Virus record (IMG/VR): IMGVR_UViG_3300032020_000385
Coordinates: 1 to 43,186 of that record
Length of the DNA: 43,186 bases
From: a virus
Direction: 5' to 3' (one strand)
This document shows positions 23,294 through 31,613 of the stretch, one piece after another. The notes beneath the pieces were generated by a model that was given only the letters and a program-made list of their open reading frames with translations, had not been told where the DNA came from and made no database searches. Positions within the stretch are counted from its first letter, which is position 1. The number at the start of each line of letters is the position of its first letter. Made by a program: the position numbers and the translations under genes.

Positions 23294-24070
23294 ATGGGAT
23301 TAACAGCCAATACACCCTTGACATTTATTCGTGGTGAGCAGAGCGAATATCGGGTGAAGGGATCAACCATAATTTATGAAGGAGCCATGCTCGGCGACAG
23401 CTCGGGTTACGCTCGTGGTTTGCTGGGCGGCGATCCCTTCATCGGTCACTCGATGGAATATGTGGATAACTCGTTGGGCGGCGATGGAGCTTTGACGGTC
23501 CAGCGAATGAGGGGCCGCTACCGCTTAGAGGTTACTCTGACCGGTGTGGTGATAACTGATGTCGGTCAGCCTGTATACGCCAGCGCTGATGGCACTTTGA
23601 CTTTTTCGGCGCCCGGTAATAGCTTCGTGGGCATCGTAGCCCGCTACGTGGCGGCGAATACCGCGATAGTGGAATTCCGCCCGGGCGAGAAGGATGAGTT
23701 CGGAGCCAATCCGAACCGAGTCTTGAAATCCGCCAACTATACGACGGACGCCGCCGATTGCGGCAAGATCATTTATGTCGATACCGATGCAGTCGTCATC
23801 ACCTTGCTGGCAGGATCCTCGATTGCCGACTACATGGTGACCGTCGTCAATGCGGCGGCATTCGGGGCTGCCGGAATAGTGGTCGATTTTAACGCCGCCG
23901 ACAACAGCGCCGGCGGTTGCGGCATGGCGGCGGGCGCTGCTGGGAAATGCTTGACGAATACCAAGGGAACGGCGCAGCGCGGGGATTATTTGGTTCTTGC
24001 CAGTAACGGCAAGGCTACGAATGCCGGCTGGCACATCATTGATAAGCGCGGAACTTGGGCGCAGGAATAG
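23294..24070 (+). CDS. Capsid decoration protein (DUF2190-like)
   Basis: AAAGGAG lies upstream. The N-terminal ~130 residues (EYRVKGSTIIYEGAMLGDSS, VVITDVGQPVYASADGTLTF, SFVGIVARYVAANTAIVEF) match the beta-tulip cement proteins of the DUF2190/gpD-like type, which cap capsid threefold axes. A second ~115-residue beta domain follows (CGKIIYVDTDAVVITLLAG, QRGDYLVLASNGKATNAGW) and is probably an exposed head-surface domain. It is positioned between scaffold and capsid genes as expected. Confidence 0.75.
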   Translation: MGLTANTPLTFIRGEQSEYRVKGSTIIYEGAMLGDSSGYARGLLGGDPFIGHSMEYVDNSLGGDGALTVQRMRGRYRLEVTLTGVVITDVGQPVYASADGTLTFSAPGNSFVGIVARYVAANTAIVEFRPGEKDEFGANPNRVLKSANYTTDAADCGKIIYVDTDAVVITLLAGSSIADYMVTVVNAAAFGAAGIVVDFNAADNSAGGCGMAAGAAGKCLTNTKGTAQRGDYLVLASNGKATNAGWHIIDKRGTWAQE

Positions 24071-24140
24071 ACTAAAGGGTCGACCATTAGCTGCGGGTTC
24101 TCTCGCTACCCGGCCAGGTAACGGGGGACGCAAGACAAAG

Positions 24141-24186
24141 AAGCGGCTGTATAGGGGCCTATACTTCCTATGCAGCCGCTTTTTTT
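24141..24186 (+). terminator. Rho-independent terminator before the capsid gene
   Basis: AGCGGCTG (24142-24149) pairs with CAGCCGCT (24173-24180) and is followed by six to seven T residues. An inner stem GTATAGG...CCTATAC strengthens it. It stands between the decoration and major capsid genes, so either partial termination adjusts expression or a separate capsid transcript starts downstream. Confidence 0.8.
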
Positions 24187-24258
24187 GTACCCGCAAACTT
24201 TAACTGGAAATCTGAACCGCCACGGGGCAATGAAAAATTTAATTAAGGAGAATGTACC

Positions 24259-25221
24259 ATGAGATACGTCACAGTACAGGGCGTTCGCGGTGAATTCTTT
24301 TTGCGAATCGCCGAGGCGATGGCCGAATGGATCGATCTTTTGTCGATTCCGTTCGATAGTGATTCGGCCCTCGAGACTTACGCCTGGCTCGGCACACCGC
24401 CGGGACTGACGGAGGTCAAGGGCGAGAAACGCGGCGAGGAGGCGGCTGAGTACTTCTACCAAATCCGCAATCGCGTCTACCAGGGCGGTCTGAATATCAA
24501 ACGTGAAGATATCGAGCGGGATAAAACCGGACAGGTCATGGCCCAGGTCAATGAGTTCGCCACGCGTTGCGTAAATCACTGGGCGGAGCTGATGAGCACA
24601 CTCATGCTCGCCGGCACGGGCACCACGCTGGGCAAGTGTTATGATGGTGCTAATTTCTTCAGCGCCACTCACGGCGAGCGAAAAAGCGGGGTCCAAAAGA
24701 ATCTCCTGGCTTATGGGGATATCCCGGCTCTGAACGTCGTCGCCGCTGGCACGCCGACCTCCGCCGAAGCGGTCAAGGCGATATTGGGCGTCATCACGTG
24801 GATGCTCGGCATTCTCGATGATCAGGCAAAACCTATGAATGAGGATGCCAAAAACTTCCTGGTGATGACGAGCCCTTCCTTATGGATGTATCTCGTTCCG
24901 GCCATCGTCAATCCGGTAATCAACCAGGGGGATACCAATACGATCGAATCACTAAGAAAGGATGGATTCAATGTCCGCGTGGTCGCCAATCCCCGGCTGA
25001 CATATACGGTCGATTTTGACGTGTATCGGACCGATGCGCCATTAAAATCAATGATCCGCCAGGAAGAAATCCCTCTGGCGGACAACGTCGATGTGTTCGG
25101 ACCGGAAAGCGAGCACTACCGGCTCAATGATCAGATGCTCATCAAGGCCTATACGCGCCGGGCAGTCGGGTATGGACGATGGCAGTACGCAGCGCACGCA
25201 ACGCTCCATACGATCTCCTAA
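24259..25221 (+). CDS. Major capsid protein, Mu gpT-like
   Basis: AAGGAG precedes the start. The 320-residue protein shows ALETYAWLGTPPGLTE and the following RNRVYQGGLNIKREDIERDK, GKCYDGANFFSATHGER and EDAKNFLVMTSPSLWMYL, which are the conserved blocks of Mu gpT-family major capsid proteins with the HK97 fold. The length is at the normal size for this family without a long propeptide. It ends GYGRWQYAAHATLHTIS; a diverged copy of this ending lies just downstream. Confidence 0.9.
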   Translation: MRYVTVQGVRGEFFLRIAEAMAEWIDLLSIPFDSDSALETYAWLGTPPGLTEVKGEKRGEEAAEYFYQIRNRVYQGGLNIKREDIERDKTGQVMAQVNEFATRCVNHWAELMSTLMLAGTGTTLGKCYDGANFFSATHGERKSGVQKNLLAYGDIPALNVVAAGTPTSAEAVKAILGVITWMLGILDDQAKPMNEDAKNFLVMTSPSLWMYLVPAIVNPVINQGDTNTIESLRKDGFNVRVVANPRLTYTVDFDVYRTDAPLKSMIRQEEIPLADNVDVFGPESEHYRLNDQMLIKAYTRRAVGYGRWQYAAHATLHTIS

Positions 25222-25272
25222 ACGTTGACGAGTGAAGATGACGGCCTCAGTGCCAGAAATTTTTAATAACAG

Positions 25273-25326
25273 GGGCAATCTGGCTACGGCCGCTCGCAGT
25301 ATGCGGCGCATGCTACGCCGAGCTAA
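25273..25326 (+). pseudogene. Remnant duplicate of the capsid C-terminus
   Basis: In the frame of 25282 the sequence reads GYGRSQYAAHATPS then stop, nearly the same as the end of the intact capsid gene (GYGRWQYAAHATLHTIS) 110 bases upstream. Most differences are third-position changes, so the copy comes from a diverged relative and not from recent duplication. A stop at 25267 separates it from any longer frame. It appears to be a recombination scar. Confidence 0.6.
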
Positions 25327-25335
25327 TAAATAACG

Positions 25336-25686
25336 ATGAAAAGTTTCAATGAAGTCGTCCAGGACATGGGAGCGGCCGTCATTGGTCAATTGGCCAATGT
25401 CACCGTAACCTATCGCAAGGACGATGATGCGCTGTCGGACCGGATCATTTCGGGCCATTGCAGATATCGTACTGAGGAGCCGAAGGACGGCAAGACTCGC
25501 GCGCGGTATCCGACCGTGCATCTATCGGTAATCAACGATGCCGGCAAGGGTATTACAACGTCCGAGATAGATACCGGCGGCGACAAGATTCTTATGGCGC
25601 CGAGACCGGGCGAAATCGCCCGTTGGATGCGGATTGTCCGCATACTGACCCAGAATAGCGGCTGGCTGACTGTGGAACTGCAATGA
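25336..25686 (+). CDS. Head-tail joining protein (gpFII-like position)
   Basis: The 116-residue protein is beta-rich (GQLANVTVTYRKDDDALSD, YPTVHLSVINDAGKG, GEIARWMRIVRILTQNSGW), the profile of small head-closure proteins that sit between connector and tail. It has the size and place of lambda FII. The assignment rests on position and secondary-structure pattern more than on clear motifs. It overlaps the next gene by four bases. Confidence 0.55.
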   Translation: MKSFNEVVQDMGAAVIGQLANVTVTYRKDDDALSDRIISGHCRYRTEEPKDGKTRARYPTVHLSVINDAGKGITTSEIDTGGDKILMAPRPGEIARWMRIVRILTQNSGWLTVELQ

Positions 25687-26312
25687 CGGAAGAAGTAATC
25701 CAAATTAAGATCGAGGACCAGGAGCTGCGGGAATTCGAGCGCAGGCTCGGAGAGACTGCCAATGCCTTGCCGAAGGTCGTATCGCGGGGCATCAATCGTA
25801 CTGCGGACCAGGGTCGCACCCTGATCAGCCGCAGACTTCGTGATGTTATGAAACTGCGGGACCGTGACATTAAGGCGCGGCTGACGATAAATCCGAGGGC
25901 CACATTCCGGCGATGGCTATCGCGGATAAATATCGGGACGCGTGGCATAGTGCTGCTTGGCTTTGCGGCAAGGCAGACTGCCGCCGGTGTGACATGGGCG
26001 CCGCCCCTGGCCATGGGTTTGAGAAGCCTGATCCCTCATGCCTTTAAGGCAACGATGCCGAGCGGACATACTGCGATCTTTATCCGCGAGCCGGTAGGCG
26101 GCGGCCTCAAGGCGAGGATACGAGCTGGCGAAATTTCGGAAGGCGCATTGGTTCCTCGATTACGTATCCTGGAAGTGGTGGGTCCTTCCTTGGCCGAGGC
26201 CTATTTCAATGTTGGGGGCTTGGCGGCATCCTGCGAAAAGGAGGTTTCGGAAAAATTGGTCCCCAATATTAACGACCAAATCTATCTCATATTATCGGGA
26301 AAAAGGACATGA
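25683..26312 (+). CDS. Minor tail protein Z-like
   Basis: VVSRGINRTADQGRTLISRR, then VMKLRDRDIKARLTI, INIGTRGIVLLGFAARQTAA and LIPHAFKATMPSGHTAIFIRE are the conserved blocks of the phage minor tail protein Z family, which completes or connects the tail. At 209 residues the length is normal. ATGA overlaps with both neighbours indicate one translation-coupled cluster. Confidence 0.85.
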   Translation: MTEEVIQIKIEDQELREFERRLGETANALPKVVSRGINRTADQGRTLISRRLRDVMKLRDRDIKARLTINPRATFRRWLSRINIGTRGIVLLGFAARQTAAGVTWAPPLAMGLRSLIPHAFKATMPSGHTAIFIREPVGGGLKARIRAGEISEGALVPRLRILEVVGPSLAEAYFNVGGLAASCEKEVSEKLVPNINDQIYLILSGKRT

Positions 26313-26785
26313 GTCTGCCCGTCATAGAGCAGATTGGGGCCTTTCTTGAGCGTGCGATGTCTGATGTCACTCAGGCCAATGGCTACAGCTACACGCTGAC
26401 GTCGACGCGGGCGAAACGCTTCTTGCTGGCCGACCAGCCGCTCGCGGACCTGACGGCCTACATAATGCAGGGAGGCAGCGACCAGAATAAAAGCCCTGTC
26501 AATCCCGCCACGGGACGTGAGCCGCGAGTGGTCAGGCAGAAGTATTTTATCTGGATCGTTGTCCTTCAGTCAGATGAAGCGAGTGAGTGCATAGATACCA
26601 AGCTCAATTATGTCTGTGCGGACGTGATAAAGAAACTGTGCGAGGATCCAAGGTGCGGCGGCTACGCCAAGTTTCTGGATATTGTCTCGACCGAGGCAAC
26701 CGATATCCCCGAGACCGGCATCCTGATAACGGTGGAAATTCTCTACGCCGTCCAATGGGCGGATCCTTACGTGCTGATACATTGA
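26309..26785 (+). CDS. Tail terminator protein, gpU-like position
   Basis: The 158-residue protein has the alpha-beta pattern of tail terminators: a first helix (VIEQIGAFLERAMSDVTQ), a strand pair (RQKYFIWIVVLQSD), a helix (CADVIKKLC) and a final strand (ILITVEILYAVQW). The order Z-U-V is conserved in lambda. The assignment is mainly by position. The stop is followed by the TTTGCGCAAA palindrome. Confidence 0.6.
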   Translation: MSLPVIEQIGAFLERAMSDVTQANGYSYTLTSTRAKRFLLADQPLADLTAYIMQGGSDQNKSPVNPATGREPRVVRQKYFIWIVVLQSDEASECIDTKLNYVCADVIKKLCEDPRCGGYAKFLDIVSTEATDIPETGILITVEILYAVQWADPYVLIH

Positions 26786-26795
26786 TTTGCGCAAA
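26786..26795. promoter_or_regulatory. TTTGCGCAAA palindrome
   Basis: A perfect ten-base palindrome stands between the tail terminator and tail tube genes, just upstream of the tube gene ribosome site. It contains the same core as the ATTTGCG hairpins near 1.8-2.4 kb. Confidence 0.4.
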
Positions 26796-26814
26796 GTGAA
26801 TGAAAGGATAAACG

Positions 26815-27213
26815 ATGGCAACAACATTATATGGTGGAACACTCGTTGGGGCCGTTACCGGCGCCTTGACGCCCCTGATCGATGTCACTATCGGCGGTCT
26901 CAAGATCAACATGATCACGGCAGCGGCTGCCGCTGATGTCGATCGCATTGCGACAAGCCTTCCAGGGGCCGTTGTAGAGGGCGTGATGACGGCGACCCTC
27001 AAGCCGGATAAGACCGTTCTTGCCGCGTGCAGGACCAAACTTCTGGCGCGGACAAAGGAATCATGGACCTTTACCGATGAGGACGCCAGCACCTTCGTCG
27101 GCAACGGTTATATTTCGGGCGTCAGCAATGTACGCCATAGCCTGACAGGAGAATCGACCTACGAGGTGGAGATAACGCCCGAGACGAAGTGGACTTTTAC
27201 GCCGGGAGCGTAA
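26815..27213 (+). CDS. Major tail (tube) protein
   Basis: The 132-residue protein is small and beta-rich, with ALTPLIDVTIGGLKI, PGAVVEGVMTATLKPD and SWTFTDEDASTFVGNGYISG ending in TYEVEITPETKWTF. This is the typical tube-protein pattern, and it lies just before the tail chaperones. It is shorter than lambda gpV because it has no C-terminal Ig domain. It would form the hexameric tube rings. Confidence 0.7.
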   Translation: MATTLYGGTLVGAVTGALTPLIDVTIGGLKINMITAAAAADVDRIATSLPGAVVEGVMTATLKPDKTVLAACRTKLLARTKESWTFTDEDASTFVGNGYISGVSNVRHSLTGESTYEVEITPETKWTFTPGA

Positions 27214-27283
27214 CTTTCCATTTGTGATTTGAATTTGAGATTGACCCAGGAATCCGCCATTTTATCCAGGAAAGGACGGCACT

Positions 27284-27727
27284 ATGTCAGAACAGGAAAA
27301 TCAGCAGCTAAAACAGGAGACGTATGGTGGAGTGATGGTCGGCCAGAATGGCGAGGCAAATGCCGAGACAATATTCGCGATTGAGACACCAGTAAAAATT
27401 CATGTAATTGAAGGTGCCGGTCTCGTCTATATTCATGGCTTATCGTGTCTGGAAAAGGCACAATGGCAGAAAGAATGCCGCAATGACAATGGCCAAGTCA
27501 ATATCGAGATGGTCGAGCCTTTGATGTTTCAGATGTGCGTCCGCAATGCCAAGGGCCAGCGCCTTTTCAAGAGAGAGCAGATTCTCAAAATCAAGGAAAA
27601 GGCTTCCTCGATTATTTCGCCGGTATGTGACATCTGCATGAGACTGAGCGGCATGGGCCGGGCCACGGACGAAACATTACTAAAAAACTTCGTGACGACG
27701 GACATCGAAGATTCCTTATCCGTCTGA
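27284..27727 (+). CDS. Tail assembly chaperone, gpG-like
   Basis: The 147-residue protein is acidic and helical and lies in the gpG position between tube and tape measure. Near the end, TLLKNF is encoded by CTA AAA AAC TTC, which contains the in-frame slippery heptamer A AAA AAC (27682-27688). Most ribosomes would finish at 27727. A fraction would slip and make the longer product described next. The chaperone coats the tape measure during tail assembly. Confidence 0.85.
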   Translation: MSEQENQQLKQETYGGVMVGQNGEANAETIFAIETPVKIHVIEGAGLVYIHGLSCLEKAQWQKECRNDNGQVNIEMVEPLMFQMCVRNAKGQRLFKREQILKIKEKASSIISPVCDICMRLSGMGRATDETLLKNFVTTDIEDSLSV

Positions 27728-27945
27728 AGACGCATTACCGGTGCACGGAAAATGAGCTGATGTCACGATTTAGCGCTCTTGAGCTGAGAGAGCTGGAGCT
27801 GGCGGAAAGCATTGTGCCATACGGTGAATACGCGGCGGCGCTGAGGGCCAGATATATCGCATACGCAGTGATTGCTGGCGTTGGCGGCAGCCGCGAGGCG
27901 GCCGATGCGGCCAGACAGATTGCAGAGTTTATTTCTTACAGGTGA
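27688..27945 (+). CDS. T part of the G-T tail chaperone, made by -1 frameshift
   Basis: After a -1 slip at A AAA AAC the frame continues from 27688 as LRDDGHRRFLIRLKTHYRC and ENELMSRFSALELREL with no stop until 27945. This gives a G-T fusion of about 220 residues starting at 27284. An independent ATG at 27760 has no good ribosome site, and no stop separates it from the slip site, both of which favour the fusion. The product matches the classic lambda gpG-gpGT arrangement. Confidence 0.85.
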   Translation, partial: LRDDGHRRFLIRLKTHYRCTENELMSRFSALELRELELAESIVPYGEYAAALRARYIAYAVIAGVGGSREAADAARQIAEFISYR

Positions 27946-27948
27946 GAA

Positions 27949-29664
27949 ATGCCTACGACTACGAGCAGGGCCTACTTAGAGATCATTGCAACGGACCGGG
28001 CCACCCGTGTTATGGGAGGTCTGGAGGGAACCTTCAAGAGATTCGGCAGCCAGCTGCTCGGCCTGGCCGGGATTGGCGGTGGTCTTTATGGACTAAAGCG
28101 CGGTCTTGAGGCCTCTATTGGCGCCGCGATGGAACAGGAAAAGGCCCAGATGGACCTCGTTGCCGCGCTGGGCGGAACAGAAACAGCACTTGCTCAGGTT
28201 CAGAGCCGATTCGTGCCTTTCTCAAATCTGATGCAGAAAATGACCGTTTACAGTGATGAGCAGGTTTTGAGCCAGATGGCGTATGCCAGAAATCTTGGCG
28301 TGACGACCGATAAGTTGGAAGAAGCAACGAAGGCTGCTATCGGGCTTGCGGCGCGGTATAGGATAGACCTTGAATCAGCCATGATGCTTGTTGGCAGGGC
28401 ATCACAAGGTCAGACGCAGAGTCTTAGTCGATATGGTATCGTCCTAAACGAGGGTCTTAGTGCGCAGGAAAAATTCAATGAGCTTCTTCGAATCGGGGCG
28501 CAGAGTTTCAGATTGGCCGAGGCTCAGACTAAAACGGCCACAGGTGCGCTCGAGCAGATGCGTAATCAAGTTAATGAGCTCCAAGAGATTTTCGGGGCCG
28601 TTCTTTTGCCGGCTGTTACCGCTGCAAGCCAAGCTATCAGTGAGTATATCAAGAAAAATCAATCCGATTTGCAGAAATTTATATCGTCGCAAGTTGAAGG
28701 CGTTCAGGCCATCTGGGAGGCATATAGTTGGCTCTATGATAAGATCGCCGAACGCGGACCTATTGGCGGTCCGCTAGGAAGTCAGATGCCTTCAGCAAAA
28801 GGATTAGAGGCATGGAAATATTCCTACGGAACATACGGTCTGCCCAAAGGAGCCGATATCCATTCCATGGAAATGTTCCTTAGCCAAACGGAGGCAATCC
28901 GCCAAGCACAAGCCGATTACAATGCCGAATTTGAGAACTGGTATGAGGTGTCACAATACATAGGTGAGTTTGAGGCGGAATGGCAGGCATATACGGAAGA
29001 GCTCGATAAGGCAGCGCTGGCACAAAATAGGATCGCAGTAACGAGCGATGCCGTTTGGGGTGCATTTCATCGTCTCGGTGAAGCGGCCATTGGCGCCGGC
29101 GTCAAGGTCAAGACGACGGCCGAGGAAATGGCGGAAGCGGCGGAGAAGATCGCAAATCAATGGCGACAGGTCTGGAGCACAATTGAATATTCGGCGACAT
29201 CGGCCTTAGATCGAATGATATGGGAAGGCGAGAATTGGCGGGACGCGATGCGAAGTTTTGCACGTGATGTCCTTCGGGAAATGATGCGAGTCTTTATAAT
29301 TCAACCCTTGGTTAGGGGGATTGGGGCGGCGATGGGCTTTCCTGTGCCAGTCGGCCATGCCGGCGGCGTCATCGGAGAGGCGGCATTCCCGACACGAATG
29401 ATGCCGGCCTGGGCGTTCGAACAAGCACCGCGGCTTCACGCCGGCCTGATGGCTGACGAATTTCCGGCAATCCTTCAGAAGGGCGAAATGGTGATTGCCA
29501 AGGGTGGTGCGCCAATTGGAATAACCATCAATAATTACAGTGGCACAAATCTCGCAGTTCGGGGACAGCCGCGATTTGATGGGGAACAGCTCATTGTGGA
29601 TATTGTTAACAGCAATATTATTAGGCACGGCGCATTAAGGTCAACGATTCAGTCAGTCCGGTAA
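27949..29664 (+). CDS. Tape measure protein (short)
   Basis: The 571-residue protein has an N-terminal amphipathic region (YLEIIATDRATRVMGGLEGT), a Gly-rich hydrophobic patch (LLGLAGIGGGLYGLKRGL), extended helices (EQEKAQMDLVAALGGTE, TKTATGALEQMRNQVNELQE) and a C-terminal hydrophobic zone (GIGAAMGFPVPVGHAGGVIG). These are tape measure features. With roughly 1.5 angstrom per residue the tail would be about 85 nm, which is inference. It starts three bases after the chaperone stop. Confidence 0.85.
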   Translation: MPTTTSRAYLEIIATDRATRVMGGLEGTFKRFGSQLLGLAGIGGGLYGLKRGLEASIGAAMEQEKAQMDLVAALGGTETALAQVQSRFVPFSNLMQKMTVYSDEQVLSQMAYARNLGVTTDKLEEATKAAIGLAARYRIDLESAMMLVGRASQGQTQSLSRYGIVLNEGLSAQEKFNELLRIGAQSFRLAEAQTKTATGALEQMRNQVNELQEIFGAVLLPAVTAASQAISEYIKKNQSDLQKFISSQVEGVQAIWEAYSWLYDKIAERGPIGGPLGSQMPSAKGLEAWKYSYGTYGLPKGADIHSMEMFLSQTEAIRQAQADYNAEFENWYEVSQYIGEFEAEWQAYTEELDKAALAQNRIAVTSDAVWGAFHRLGEAAIGAGVKVKTTAEEMAEAAEKIANQWRQVWSTIEYSATSALDRMIWEGENWRDAMRSFARDVLREMMRVFIIQPLVRGIGAAMGFPVPVGHAGGVIGEAAFPTRMMPAWAFEQAPRLHAGLMADEFPAILQKGEMVIAKGGAPIGITINNYSGTNLAVRGQPRFDGEQLIVDIVNSNIIRHGALRSTIQSVR

Positions 29665-29713
29665 TTTGTCATTCCTTTGTCGCCGGCTTTGTCATTAAAA
29701 AAGGAATGACAAA
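29665..29713. promoter_or_regulatory. 14-bp perfect stem-loop after the tape measure
   Basis: TTTGTCATTCCTTT (29665-29678) pairs fully with AAAGGAATGACAAA (29700-29713) around a 21-base loop. It occupies the gap before the gpM-like gene and ends ten bases from its start codon, and it overlaps the purine-rich leader. It has no T tract. It may limit translation of the next gene or protect the mRNA 3' end. Confidence 0.6.
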
Positions 29714-29722
29714 GAGTGAAAT

Positions 29723-30094
29723 ATGGAAAGTTTTCCACAGATGAGCAGGAATTTTTCGATGCAGCAATTCTCGCAGGGAATGACTGTCGATCCCGTTCAC
29801 AGGGCGAGCTTCGAGAGCGGGGCGTATCTGACCAGGACGCGGACCACGGCGGCGCCGAAACGATTCCATGTCGTTTATCCCGCCCTTCCGGATGAAGATA
29901 AAGAGTTACTCGAAAGCTGGGAGCGGGATGTAATTGGTTATGGCGGTGAGGCCTTTACCTGGTTCCATCCGGCAGAGCAGAAACTATACGTAGCCAAACT
30001 ATTGGCGCCTATCGAGTATGCCATCCATCCTCAGAGCGCCGGCGATTTGTGGCAGCTGACTTTTGATTTAGCGATCCTCAGGGAGGCGCCATGA
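29723..30094 (+). CDS. Minor tail protein M-like
   Basis: The 123-residue product follows the tape measure, where lambda has gpM. It has FHVVYPALPDEDKELLESWE and GYGGEAFTWFHP, which resemble the gpM-like distal-tail domain in which a strand pair brackets a helix. It overlaps the next gene by four bases. The assignment is by pattern and strict synteny. Confidence 0.65.
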   Translation: MESFPQMSRNFSMQQFSQGMTVDPVHRASFESGAYLTRTRTTAAPKRFHVVYPALPDEDKELLESWERDVIGYGGEAFTWFHPAEQKLYVAKLLAPIEYAIHPQSAGDLWQLTFDLAILREAP

Positions 30095-31611
30095 CACTGC
30101 CGGCCAAAATTGTGGCCCAAAAGAACAAGCTCGATACAAAATATCCCTGGCTTAATTTAATAGAATTTCAGCTCAACGATTCGCAGGACCAGGTCAAAAG
30201 GTTTGTTCGCAATTACGAAGACCTCTACTGGCTCAGCGAAAAATATTGGGACACCGGATGCGTAGCTCATTGGAAGATGAATGATAATGCGGCAAATAAG
30301 CTGATAGCAGATAGCTCTCCTAATGGATTAAATGGAATTTCTATAGCCGATACTAATACAATGACTGTCGCCGGTAAGATAAATACGGCGTTGGAATTTG
30401 ATGGCGCAGTAGATTATGGCCGAGCTGCACACAATACGTTATTAAATTTTGGAGCTGGTGATTTTGCTATTTCTATATGGTTCAAAACGACTGCTGCGGG
30501 ACAGCGCTGTATTGCGGCTAAAGCAACGGCGGGCTTGATTGGCTGGTACATTGGTTTACATACTACTCATGCCGATCCTTATTTTCTTATTGGAGATGCG
30601 GCTGGGTTTACTGAATGTCATGTCCCAAACTTTCCGGGCAATTTACGAGATGGCAATTGGCATCATCAGGTAGTGAATGTCGACAGGGATGGTATCGTTA
30701 CATTTATCGTTGATGGAATCGTTTACCCGTCATCGAATATTTCTTCAAGGTCTGGATCGATAAATACCAGCACGGATTTGGCTATCGGCATCTATATTGA
30801 TTGGTCAACGACTAAATTTGTCGGACCGATGGACGATATGCGGCTTTATAACCGGCTCCTTACCATAGATGAAGCTAACCTGCTTTACAATGCCGGCGCC
30901 GGCACGGAGAAAATGGCGGCGAAATATGAGAGTTTCAACTTCAGCTGCAGCATGATCAAAGAATCGAGCGAGGGCGAGGCGCCTAAAACTACTTTATCCG
31001 TCTCCAATGTGAGTCAATTTCTCCAGCCCTGGCTGGAGCAGCATGATGGCTGCACGGATTCCAAAATCATCTTCAGTATTATCCACGCAGATAATCTCTG
31101 TGAGGATTATTGCGAGCTGCAGACGGAATTCGATGTGATCGCGCCGCGGATCACGGCAATGGACGTGGCATTCGAGGTCGGAGCGATGAGCCTGCTGAGA
31201 CAAAGATTTCCGCTTCACAGATATTTCGCCGATCTTTGCCGCCATCGCTTCGAGAATGCCCGCTGCAAATATCAACGGAAAACAGTTGCCGGCGTCACAT
31301 TGTCAGGAACGAATCCGGTATCCATCGAGGTGACGGCGCACAATTTCAGCACGGGTAATTTGATCCGCCTGGCCGGCATTGCAGGCATTACTCCTTCATT
31401 GGATGACACATACACGATCACCAAGACTGATGCGAACAATTTTACTCTCAATGGCACAAATAGCAGTAATTTCAGCGGGAGCTATACGAGCGGCGGAACG
31501 GCCGGATATTCGGTTTGTGGCCGGCGCTTGGCCGATTGCAGGGAGCGATTAAATTCAGGGCGCTTCGGTGGGGCGCCCTCGCTTGCCGCCGGCACAATCA
31601 GGTTTGCATAA
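30091..31611 (+). CDS. Minor tail protein L-like with LamG and FCCH-like insertions
   Basis: The N-terminal ~60 residues and the parts after residue ~275 (FNFSCSMIKESSEGEAPKTT, VSNVSQFLQPWLEQHDG) form a gpL-like tail-tip protein. Cys ligands CRHRFENARCKY and CGRRLADCRERLNSGRFGG are the Fe-S-binding set known in lambda gpL. Two foreign domains interrupt it. Residues ~58-272 form a LamG domain (HWKMNDNAANKLIADSSP, GDFAISIWFKT, MDDMRLYNRLLTIDEANLLY). Residues ~400-480, between the second and third Cys, form an FCCH-like beta domain (GNLIRLAGIAGITPSLDDTY). All four Cys are kept. It is 506 residues against about 230 for gpL. Confidence 0.8.
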   Translation: MTLPAKIVAQKNKLDTKYPWLNLIEFQLNDSQDQVKRFVRNYEDLYWLSEKYWDTGCVAHWKMNDNAANKLIADSSPNGLNGISIADTNTMTVAGKINTALEFDGAVDYGRAAHNTLLNFGAGDFAISIWFKTTAAGQRCIAAKATAGLIGWYIGLHTTHADPYFLIGDAAGFTECHVPNFPGNLRDGNWHHQVVNVDRDGIVTFIVDGIVYPSSNISSRSGSINTSTDLAIGIYIDWSTTKFVGPMDDMRLYNRLLTIDEANLLYNAGAGTEKMAAKYESFNFSCSMIKESSEGEAPKTTLSVSNVSQFLQPWLEQHDGCTDSKIIFSIIHADNLCEDYCELQTEFDVIAPRITAMDVAFEVGAMSLLRQRFPLHRYFADLCRHRFENARCKYQRKTVAGVTLSGTNPVSIEVTAHNFSTGNLIRLAGIAGITPSLDDTYTITKTDANNFTLNGTNSSNFSGSYTSGGTAGYSVCGRRLADCRERLNSGRFGGAPSLAAGTIRFA

Positions 31612-31613
31612 TT

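Noticed and set aside
23461-23475. TGTGGATAA DnaA box
   Set aside because: A single copy within the decoration protein gene, without repeats or neighbouring AT-rich sequence. Taken as chance.
25238-25333. 31-codon frame filling the gap after the capsid gene
   Set aside because: The same DNA in another frame matches the capsid C-terminus, which explains its composition. The ribosome site is poor.
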